In this document: positions 55,800 to 64,000 of the stretch, in pieces
Numbering within the stretch: the first letter of the stretch is position 1
How the letters are laid out: every line of letters starts with the position of its first letter
Assembly: GCF_001540865.1 (NCBI RefSeq)
Contig: NC_033631.1
Span: 5,701,618 to 5,765,617, forward strand
Source of the DNA: Ananas comosus
Taxonomy: Eukaryota > Streptophyta > Magnoliopsida > Poales > Bromeliaceae
Direction of reading: 5' to 3'
Length of the DNA: 64,000 nucleotides
Program-made: the position numbers and the translations under genes
Notes under the pieces: generated by a model
What the model saw: the letters and a program-made list of their open reading frames with translations, nothing else
Databases searched by the model: none
Told to the model about the DNA's origin: nothing

Positions 55800-58700
55800 G
55801 ATGAACTTGCTAAAAACACACCTGGTGAACAGCTGGTCTACTGTTTCCTCAGCCGACCCGCATAGTACGCAAGTTGAGTCTTGAACCCAACCTCTTTTAG
55901 CTAATCTATCGGTCGTAGGGATTCTCTTATTAAGGACAAGCCAGCATTACACTTTAACCTTAAGAGGGATTTTGACTCTCCACAAAAGAGATGCTCGCAC
56001 ATCCCTCGTACCCCCGTCCGACAGCGACACATAGGTCGATTTTACAGAGTAAGAACCATCGTTGCTCCATCGCCATTGTATAGTATCTGGTCTATTCTTC
56101 GTGGAATAGTGTGAAATCCTATCTTTGAGCTCCGCGAGGCTGGTTCTCGTCCCTTGCACTTGGTTGTAAACGACTCCCAAAATCCTACTCCATTCCCAAC
56201 TACCCCTCGTAAAGCAGTCACTAACTTTTAGGTTCTTTCCGTCAGACGAGAGGAAGGCCTCAGGGAATAAAAGGTTTAGCATGTTATCCCCACACCACCG
56301 ATCTAACCAAACGTCGATGTTGCACCCGTTACCAAGCTTGTAGGCCTTCCCCCAAGAGAAGATAGTGCTATGGCAGAGAACTCCCCTCCACCAGCTTGAG
56401 TAGGGTCTAAATGATTTGCCTTCTCTCAAAGGTATTCTTCAACGATAATATAAGTCTCTGATTAGCTTGTTCCACTGTAACTGATTACCTGTGTAGAATT
56501 TCCACCACCATTTAGTGAGTAGCGCTTAGTTCATGATCGCTACATCCAAGATCCCTAAATCGCCTTCCTCCTTGCTCCGGCATACATTCTTCCAAGCCAT
56601 CAAGCAGCCCTTTCCTGCAGAGTTTCACCCACCGTTCCAGAAGAAGTCCCTTCTAAGCGCTTCGATGCTCTTAAGTACCCATTTGGGTGCCTTGAATACA
56701 GATAGGGCGTAAAGAGGTAGGTTAGTTAACACCGTGTTTACCAGAATTAGTCTGCCTCCCCTCGAAAGCAGTTTGGCGTGCCACCCGTCGATTTTGCTAT
56801 GCAATTTAAGGATAATCCCCCTCCAGGCCTCCTTTGACGGAGGTTTGGGAGATAGGGGTAGACCCAAGTAGTTGGTCGGGAAAACACCCACTTTACAATC
56901 CAGAATGTTTGCTAACCTAGTAGCTTTTCCATTTTCTCGGCCCAGGTAGAATAACTCCGATTTGTCTCTGTTGACTTTCAAGCCTGAAGCCCATTCAAAT
57001 AGGTGCCATAGAAATTTGAGATTCCTTGTACACCTTCTTGTTGCCGCTCCGAAAAAGAATGTGTCGTCCGCGTATTGAATGAGGGTGACCCTACTTACCT
57101 CTGATGGTCCCAAGCCTTGGATCAGATTATTGGAAATCGCTGCGTTAGTCAAACAAGGCAGACACTCTACCACCAACAGGAAAAGGAACGGCGACAGAGG
57201 GTCCCCCTGCCTCACACCTCTTTTCGTCTTTATCCAATTAGTCGGTTCACCATTTACAAATATCGCCACTTTTGCGTGACACACGCAAAGTTCAATCCAA
57301 CGACACCATTTTTTGTTGAAGCCCCACCACCGTAGGATACTAAACAGGAAGGGCCAAGAGATCCTATCATAGGCTTTTTCGAAATCTACCTTGACCCCTA
57401 CCCCCTCCACAGCCGTCTTGGTGCCCCAGCTAATAAGTTCAGACACCGTCGCGAAGGCGTTTGTGATGTTCCTTCCTTTCAAGAAAGCCGACTGAGAAGG
57501 GGATATAAGGTCCTCCATGACCCGCTCAAGGCAGTTGGCCAGGACCTTAGATAGGATCTTTTGGATCCCGTTCAACAGGCTAATAGGTCGATAGTCGTTG
57601 GCCCGTTCAACCCCCTCCTTTTTAGGAATTAAACAAATGTACGTAAAGTCAATGGGATCGGTAGAGAGACTCCCTGCGTGCATTTCCTGAAATACCTTTA
57701 CGATATCCTCCTTGACAGTATCCCAAAATGTTTGGTAAAAGCTTAGCGGAAAACCATCGGGGCCCGGTGCCTTATCCCTCCCCAGTTGAAACACGGCCTT
57801 CTTGATTTCTTCTAGGCCGAAGGGTTCGGTAAGTCTTACCGAATCATCAACTGCTACTCGATTAGTCTAGAATAATCTGCTCCAATCCCCCCAAGAAGCT
57901 GGGGCTGAATCCTCTGGTGTGAAGAGCTTCTTGTAGAAGCGGTAGAAGTAGCTCTTTTTCTCCTCTTTAGATTGGTAAGTGACCCCATTGTCAACAGCCG
58001 TGCCAATCCAGTTAGCCCTGCGTCTGTTGTTCGCTATAGAGTGGAAGAATTTTGTGTTGCCGTCTCCTTCGCGTAACCAGTGTTGTTTGGCCCGGGTTTT
58101 CCAGACAGCAGTTTCATCGTTTATCACAGTTCTGAGCTTGGCCTTTAGCTCCTCTCTTTGCGAAAAGACAGCCTGCGGAAGTGGGCCCTGCTCCTCCGCT
58201 TTATCGATTGACTGAATTGCCTCCATAAGGTAGTTCTTACGCCCTCTAATGCTGTAGAATTCGTTAGCACACCACTCCCTTATCCTATGTCGACAATGAC
58301 GCAGCTTCGCCGTGAAAGATAACACAGCTGACTTCCCCTGCGCACCTTGCACCCCTTCCATCCACCATCCCGGCAGTTTAGAACGAAAACTCTCGTGATT
58401 CAACCACGCTTCCTCAAAGCGAAACGTCTTAAATTTCACTTTAGTTCTCGCCTTCGCCGTAAGTAGAATAGGACAATTGATCCGAAGTAATCCTAGGGAG
58501 CGCTTCCACTCGCGAAAGAGGAAACGCCAGATCCCATTCCGTTGAGACTAAAAAGCAATCGAGTCTCGCACACGTAGGGTTCGCTTGCAAATTGGACCAT
58601 GTGAACGCTTGATTGGGCATGGGTGGGTCGATCAAGGCTGGCTCTTTAATCAAATCATTGAACAGTCTAGTAGCTTTGGAACTCCAGGTCTTGCCCCTCC

Positions 58701-59154
58701 TTTTGTCTTGTCCCCTCGTGAAATTAAAGTCACCACAAATGATCCACTTGCCCACACATTCCTCCTTGAGTTGGGCCAATTCCGCGAAGAATTCTTCTTT
58801 TCCATCCCAGGAAGCGGGCCCGTAGACGTTAGTGACGAAAAAGTTTACCCCCCCCGTGGCTGAGGATAGCTGGACCGTAACGGAGAATGTTCTTACTAAC
58901 ACACTTAGACAGGAGAAAAAACGCGAGCTCCATGTCGTGATAACCCCCCCTGAGGCCCCGTTGGCAGGTAGAAAAGCACATTTATTAACCATAGGACCAC
59001 CAAAACTACTTAAGAAGGACCCAGATACACGAACAACTTTCGACTCCTGGAGACAGACGACTGTATTACGGTATTTAGACACGACATCCCTAACAACATT
59101 ACGTTTAGACGGGTCATTAAGCCCTCTAACATTCCAACTACAGACTCGAACCAT
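55800..59154 (-). pseudogene. LINE ORF2: endonuclease, reverse transcriptase, zinc-binding domain
   Basis: It starts MVRVCSWNVRGLN at 59154. An EEP endonuclease with NVRGL, LQESK, NVYGP, GDFNF and a frameshifted SDH (about 58470) is followed by a linker (57867-58439) that ends in a stop at WGDWSRLF. RT (57794-56625) has KAPGPDGFP, YRPISLLN, VDFEKAYDRISW, GVRQGDPLSPFLF and the catalytic QYADDT (about 57065-57085). Several breaks between 56625 and 56430 precede the zf-RVT region (56429-55947: WLDRWCG, WRWSNDGSYSVKSTY) and CVLCGSAEETVDQLF, which lies beyond another stop. No active protein can be made. Confidence 0.85.
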
Positions 59155-59222
59155 GACAAACCAAGAAACACCCACCACAAAACCCAAAAAAAAGGTGTTT
59201 GTCTACGTATCACACTCACGGC

Positions 59223-61089
59223 CTACGCACTTTCCTTTAGGAACGCCGTGAAATTCTCCGCGTCACAGGCGCCCAAAGAAACCCCACACCATCGACTCTT
59301 GGAGATTGTCTTCTGAACTGAAGCTCTGCGTCTGCCCATCTCCCCGCACTCGCGCAGCTTTGACTTTTGCATCATCGCCTTCAACAATGCAGATGTCTTT
59401 TCCGCCCTGGCGATCCGATTGCTGGTCCTTACCTTCTTGGAGCTTGACAAGTCCTCCCTACTATCCCCCGACCCCGACCCAGGTGGCCCCCGAAGGCCAC
59501 TCTTGATCCTTCCCTCACCGTCCCTCCCCAGCTCCGCACACCCGACAGGGGTCGATTGGTGCTGTATGAGGGTCAAGCAAAACTGCAGCCGTCGCGGTAT
59601 CCATTCGTGGAAGACCGGCAGGAGGGGACCCTGTAGCAGTACGTAGACCCTCAGAGGCGACTTCCTCCACGCCGGCGAGGAATAGTTGGGGGGCTCTTTT
59701 ACCATGAAACGCTTCCACCTCTCCCGGAGGCGGGTACAGAAAACCCACTCTAGATTTCGGAAGGAATAGAGCGGGCCCACTATTCAAGGTGAGTAGAACG
59801 ACCCACCTCACGTATCAAGTCAACAATCCCGGCCCGAAACCCCGAGTTGGGCCCAAGTTCCAGACTAACAGAGAGGTCGGCCCGGGTACTCAACAAGCTC
59901 ACCTGGGCCTTTGACCAATCAAACTTGCACACCTGTTTGGGAGCCAAGAACAAGGCTTGACTCGAAATAAAGAAGGCCTCAGTACCACCCACCACGCAGT
60001 AAATGCTGTTCTCCACCCGAGGCGGCCTCGATGCCAACGAGGAGTACGAGGCTGATGAAGAAGCAGAAGCACGAAGCGCGGGCTTCGAGACACCAGGTCG
60101 GCTCACCACCTTCTTGGTGTAAACCGCGGGAGTCGTGTTGCGCTCCACCTGCCTCGAGGCCTGCGCTCGAGGCTTCTGGGTCCCGCACCGCAGCAGCCCG
60201 TTGCATCCCTGCGCCCACGACCGGCCACCGCTCGGGCACACGCCACCAACCCTAAAAAGTGGGTCCCCCTGGGCCCTCGTGGCACCGGCGATGCCCTCGG
60301 CACTCCATGGGACGGCGGTAGGGGCTCGACATCCTCAAGCTCTCCAGGTGCGTCATCCATCGCTTCATCCGCTTGTTCGTCGGCATCGCCAGCATGCTGG
60401 CCTTCGTTCCTGTCACCCGCAGCCTCGCCGCGGGCGTTGCGCGGTAGCGCCAGGGGTGCCTGATCTCCTCCATCGTCTTGTCTCTCCCACCTCTCCAGAT
60501 GGACCATGACCGGGAAAGAATCTTCGCCGACGATCACCGACAAATTTTGTGGAATGCTGTTAAGCGAGTCAAGTGCGATTTGGCATCTAAATGCTCTCAA
60601 ATCTGTCATCACCTTCGTAACTCCATCCGCCTTAATGAAGCGCCCGAATCCACTAACCAGAGCGGCCACTCGAGGCACTATCCAAATCTCGAACGGGAGG
60701 TTGATGAGTCGGATCCACGCTCTGTAATGGACGCGGTGCGGTCGAGCATCGCGGTATTGTCCCCAGGGGAAACATCTGAGCCAAAACCCGTTTAGCGTGA
60801 GTACCTCTCTCCTGGACAGGGCCTCCGCCGGAACCCACTCCGGCAGAAAGATAGCGAAGTGCCTATCTCTGTGAGGAGCGACCGCGAAGTCGTCATTGTA
60901 CCCCCCGAATCGACTGGCAAGACCACTTTTGATAGTGCTGATGGGGTCCGGCCCCAGATTGGCTGGTTCGATAACGTCGGCAAGTAGAGCATTGCGCCTC
61001 AGGTCCACTCGACGCAGGTATTCTTCCATGTACAGAACGTACACCTTCACCCGAGCAGGTCGCCCCCCATGTTGCATGACTTTGTTCAT
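59223..61089 (-). pseudogene. LINE ORF1 (DUF4283-like), frameshifted
   Basis: I chose the Met at 61089 (MNKVMQHGG) because the upstream codons come from a different repeat. The N-terminal half (to about 60470) matches the RNA-binding-like DUF4283 domain of plant L1 ORF1: RHFAIFLPEWVP, FWLRCFPWGQYRDA, RAWIRLINLPFEIW, FGRFIKAD. An acidic stretch rich in D/E/A follows, then frameshifts near 60200 and 59780 carry a basic, proline-rich tail (GSGSGDSREDLSSSKKVRTS) to the stop at 59223. No zinc knuckle is seen. Confidence 0.7.
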
Positions 61090-61129
61090 AGTCGCACCCT
61101 GCCTAGCCGAAACTTCGTACCTAATAAAA

Positions 61130-61395
61130 GAGGTAATAGAAGAGGTGAATCGTTCACTACCTTCAGAAGTGGATGAACAATTCATCGTCTTAATATTCAC
61201 CGGCCTATTAAGACGGTAAATCTTTCACCATATTTATACCCTTTTTCGTCAATGCACAACAGCTATATACAAATTTATTTCAAATGATGAATCATTCACC
61301 GTCTTCATAAAGACAGTATTCACCATCTTAGTGGAATAATCGTAAAGACAATGAATCGTTCGCCATCTTTTTAAAAACAGTAAAAAAATTACCAC
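61130..61395. repeat. Clustered GACGGTGAAT-type motifs at the LINE 5' boundary
   Basis: Short words TTCACCGTCTT, GGTGAATCGTTCAC, AATCATTCACCGTCTTC, ATTCACCATCTTAG and CGTTCGCCATCTTT recur in both orientations. Such motif clusters are seen in subterminal regions of DNA transposons. No clear ends were found. Confidence 0.4.
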
Positions 61396-62329
61396 TTTTT
61401 AAAAAAAAAAAATCTGAAAAATGAGTATCATTTTTACAAATATTTTTTCGACCGGATTATTTACCCAATTACAAAATTTTGTAAGCCTTTACAGAAACAA
61501 AAGTCCAGTTGAGAATGCTTTACATATATCAGAACTAAAGCTGCTCAAGAAACATTAACCTGCGTTAGTTCTTTTACAAGCAAGAAAAAGAAAATAAAAA
61601 AAGGGAAAAAAAAAGAGTAGCTTTGTTCACGAAGTTACGCTACAAAGCCAATACATCAACCATATCGAAGCTCACGTTGAGAACTATGCATAGCACTATT
61701 CCTTTCTTTCAACAAACAACCACTTTCAACAGATTAAGACCATTTCCACACTTAACACTTCACCACTTTCTACACTATTGTACATCATATACCTTTTTTT
61801 TTTTTAATAAAAAACAATCAATTAAATATGACCACATAACACAGCACATCAACTCCCCTTCATTCATTTTAATCTACATTTATATAATTACTAAAATATA
61901 AATGGTAACATTTGATTAGCCTTATCGGAGCTCACAAGTGGAATATAAGCATCAGTTTGAAGATTTTCTCCCTACATAAACATAAGCTCTTAATCGAGTC
62001 CCTTCATTCAATTTCCTTTGAGAAAGTTCATAGAATAAGCACATATACCTTACAACAACATTTCTAAAGGCATACGAGAACCAACCTCGTTTACTACAAG
62101 AGAATAACAGCTATATTATACATATAATGTATATTATCAAAACAAAAAAACCTTACACTACCAAACACTCCTCAAACAAAGTATAACATAAACCCGTGAT
62201 GATATGAAAGCCGAGACTAATCGATAGAAACCGCCGTTAACTAATTCCAACCTAATAAGGCGCACACAGAAAAAGAGAGAACAGGGAAAGGGAGAAAGAC
62301 CAGTAAATTCCTCCTACATTTTCTCCTCT
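61396..62329. other. AT-rich sequence, including the probable 3' UTR of the dynamin gene
   Basis: No coding sequence recognised. The part next to 62330 should be the 3' UTR of the minus-strand dynamin-related gene. I could not fix a polyadenylation site. A-runs occur near 61400 and 61600. Confidence 0.4.
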
Positions 62330-62458
62330 CTATTTGGCCCACGCCACTGCATCAATCTCAGCTTGCGCGCTTCTGTAAAGCTCCAACCTCTTTGCAAGGG
62401 AAGCTCGGCGCTCCATGACTGCTGGGTCCTCATCTAACAGTGAGGATAGCTGCTTTAC
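62330..62458 (-). CDS. Last exon of a dynamin-related protein (DRP1/phragmoplastin type), partial gene
   Basis: After the acceptor TTATTGCAG (62459-62467 on the plus strand) the minus strand encodes 42 residues and a [21 protein letters not shown], then [20 protein letters not shown], then AWAK. The DEDPxxMERR...KRLELYxxAxxEIDxVAW pattern is the C-terminal end of the GTPase effector domain in plant DRP1 dynamins, which work in clathrin-mediated endocytosis and at the cell plate. The exon is phase 0. Upstream exons must lie right of 64000, as none is visible in the 1.5 kb of intron present. It falls below the usual ORF length cutoff. The family call is from memory of DRP1 C-termini. Confidence 0.75.
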   Translation of the reverse strand, partial: VKQLSSLLDEDPAVMERRASLAKRLELYRSAQAEIDAVAWAK

Positions 62459-63054
62459 CTGCAATAACAGAAACTTTAAAGATCAGAAAACGTTCTACTC
62501 ACATAATTTGCCCATTGACACAAGATGAGTAGCGTGAGTATTGATTGCTCTTTATTTCCTGACAATAGTGAGAAATCACCAAGAGAATTACAGAGAAAAC
62601 ACAGATGGAAATGAGGGCGCATCTCGCCGCCTATCGAAATTCCATAGAAGAACCAAACCCTACTAAAAGTATTAGAACATTGAATGAAGTAATCAAAAGG
62701 AATGAGACCAATATGGGAGGGATTTTGGGCTGAAATGCAGTTATCACCATTTACATTACAGTTTCATGAAGCATAAAACAATCTTGCATGGTTTTTCTCT
62801 GATTCAATCAATCTATATATAGACCTTCACAAGATATGCAATTGTACCCAACGAAGTTAAAATAATAAACAGAGTTTTTCTTGCTACAAAAGTTAATAGA
62901 CTGAGAACTACTGATGAATCATTCTCACTATAGCTTTAATTGTCAATCAAACTAATCCATTGACACAAACCTTTCATGGGAATATATTGAGTTATTTAGT
63001 CCTAGAGGAACCTACACTAATGCAACTCAGCCCAAATCCGCTTACTTTAGAACC

Positions 63055-63135
63055 TGCTATATTATATAAAACAACCGTTTATCTCTAATAGCTTATGCTA
63101 CCAGAGAATGGTGGTTTTAGTATTTATATTCAACA
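63055..63135 (-). repeat. 3' LTR of the TRIM
   Basis: 81 bp, sense TGTTGAATATAAATAC to TATAGCA. It shares TTATCTCTAATAG and GAGAATGGTG with the other LTR. Confidence 0.8.
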
Positions 63136-63264
63136 CTCCCTCTCACATCTGGTCTCGAGACATTTTTGATAGCCCGGGCGTAGACTTAAATTAAATGAGA
63201 GAAAATTAAATGAGACTAGAGGCCTGAAAAATTCGAACTTATGATCTTCTGCTCTGATACTATG

Positions 63265-63814
63265 GAGTCCGACTGCTATACTATTGGTAGCACGGAGGCC
63301 TCCGTGCTACCAAGTTGTTTTCAATGATGCGGCTTCCAAATCGACGATCAGCTCTTTTAAACTTAATCTACACTATTGAAAATATTTGAAAACTAAACTA
63401 AATTTCATAATTTTTCAACATCATTTACCTATCAAACGAGTTGTCTAAAAATGAACGTCTGAAAATAAAAATCTCATAAAAAATAATGATAAAAAACTTG
63501 AATTTAAGATCAGAGGTATTAATCTTACTCTAAATAGTAAAAAAAAAAAATTCTATGAAAATTTCATCAAATTTGGATTGTTTTACACAGTTAAATTTAC
63601 AAACGCATCAAATCGACCATTAAAATTGTTAATTTTGAGACATTTTGTTCACTAGCCAAATAATGTCAAAAAATTATAAAATTTAGTTTTCAAATACTTT
63701 CAATGGTGCAGATCAAGTCTAACGAAGCCAATTGTTGATATAAAAGCCGCATCACTGAAAGCAACTTGGTAGCACAGAGGCCTCCATACTATTGATAGTA
63801 TAGCAGCCTAGCTC
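63265..63814. mobile_element. MULE-type MITE with 9-bp duplication
   Basis: 550 bp flanked by GATACTATG at 63256-63264 and 63815-63823. Ends GAGTCCGACTGCTATACTAT and, on the other strand, GAGCTAGGCTGCTATACTAT start inverted repeats of about 70 bp that continue through GGAGGCCTCYGTGCTACCAAG. The 9-bp duplication and long repeats fit Mutator-like MITEs. It landed in the TRIM primer-binding site. Non-coding. Confidence 0.85.
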
Positions 63815-63821
63815 GATACTA

Positions 63822-63902
63822 TGTTAAATTATATGAAACACCTATTTATCTCTAATAGTTTAAGCTATGGGAGAATGGTGTTTTTAATATTTATATTCAT
63901 CA
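63822..63902 (-). repeat. 5' LTR of the TRIM
   Basis: 81 bp, the same length as the partner LTR, sense start blurred (TGATGAATATAAAT), sense end ATAATTTAACA beside the primer-binding site. Confidence 0.8.
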
Positions 63903-64000
63903 AAACCATTGTATCAAAATTGCAACTAAGACTATTTTCCTAAATTTCTTAACAACAGATCTGCTCCATGCCATCTTTGTTAAGAAAATAGTAGGCCAAA

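Larger units (their letters stand above)
55420..61089 (-). mobile_element. L1-type LINE, nearly full length but decayed
   Basis: In sense: ORF1 (61089-59223), ORF2 (59154-about 55800) and a 3' UTR with a T-run (the 39-base A-run at 55506-55544 on the plus strand). It ends AATGAATGAAGCGGGTAGCG...CTACCTTTTTCTC plus a short A-tail (T-run at 55420-55426). The AATGAATGAAGCG sequence near the end is common in plant L1 3' UTRs. The 5' end is uncertain, and no target-site duplication was found. Confidence 0.8.
63055..63902 (-). mobile_element. TRIM (miniature LTR retrotransposon), interrupted by a MITE
   Basis: Two 81-bp direct repeats (63055-63135 and 63822-63902) act as LTRs; in sense the left one opens TGTTGAATATAAAT and the right one ends TTTAACA. 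In sense the 5' LTR (63902-63822) is followed at once by a primer-binding site TAGTATCAGAGC (now split by the MITE; intact part at 63251-63262). The 3' LTR is preceded by a purine tract GTGAGAGGGAG (63136-63146). Flanks GAACC (63050-63054) and AAACC (63903-63907) are a near-perfect 5-bp duplication. Without the MITE it is about 290 bp and non-coding. Confidence 0.8.
62459..64000 (-). other. Last intron of the dynamin-related gene (partial)
   Basis: It ends with a pyrimidine-poor but correct TTGCAG acceptor. Across the rest of the window no further exon with dynamin similarity is visible. It contains a TRIM (63055-63902) with a MITE inside. Confidence 0.5.

Noticed and set aside
61089..61200. 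N-terminal extension of LINE ORF1 (MNIKTMNCSS...)
   Set aside because: These codons lie in the GACGGTGAAT-type repeat; the conserved protein begins at or after the Met at 61089.
63240..63262. tRNA-derived SINE with an AAGTTCGAATTT B-box-like sequence
   Set aside because: The 81-bp direct repeats, primer-binding site, purine tract and 5-bp duplication fit a TRIM better; the B-box likeness is probably chance.

Overview
This is nuclear DNA of a flowering plant. The evidence is two plant gene families, a far-red-impaired-response (FAR1/FRS) gene and the last exon of a dynamin-related protein, set among plant Ty3/gypsy and Ty1/copia retrotransposons primed by initiator tRNA-Met, a plant L1-type LINE, a TRIM and several MITEs. 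Long-LTR del/Tekay-type elements dominate; I suspect a monocot such as pineapple but cannot prove the species.

Layout. 1-1369 and 19690-about 21290: two halves of an old gypsy element (Z, minus strand) split by a later insertion. 1370-19689: gypsy element A as LTR-internal-LTR-internal-LTR on the minus strand, probably flanked by one outer 5-bp duplication. The second internal copy is full of single-base indels that look like assembly noise. 20327-20863: Tourist-like element inside Z. 21290-23122: no gene seen. 23123-25857: intact three-exon FRS10/FRS11-like gene (minus), with a likely 5' UTR exon near 27165-27430. 27440-28262: AT-rich spacer. 28266-44354: plus-strand gypsy nest. LTR B is interrupted by a deleted copia element (29416-34940), whose own LTR carries a Ds-like hAT element (29909-31275). 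A decayed gag-pol follows, fused in frame to the pol of element C (38659-40787) and its 3' LTR (40866-43540), then another B LTR end. 44627-48293: small TIR element containing an AT-rich Tourist-like element and solo LTR D. 50083-53180: solo LTR E. 54295 on: partial LTR G. 55420-about 61089: LINE (minus). 62330-62458: last exon of a DRP1-type dynamin gene (minus) that continues beyond the right edge. Its last intron holds a TRIM (63055-63902) with a MULE-type MITE inserted in its primer-binding site.

Only the FRS gene and the dynamin exon look like host genes. No retroelement here has a complete uninterrupted set of proteins.

The most interesting structure is in the long LTRs. Families that otherwise differ share three modules at similar positions: (1) 10-12 bp palindromes with an ACCGGT-like core, mostly paired about 20 bp apart, roughly 160-400 bp from the LTR start; (2) a GC-rich block with a CTCCGGAGT core about 1.4-1.8 kb in; (3) a CCCACTGGGAACT...AGTTCTCA hairpin with compensatory arm changes followed by a splice-acceptor-like pyrimidine-CAG, about 425-515 bp from the LTR end.
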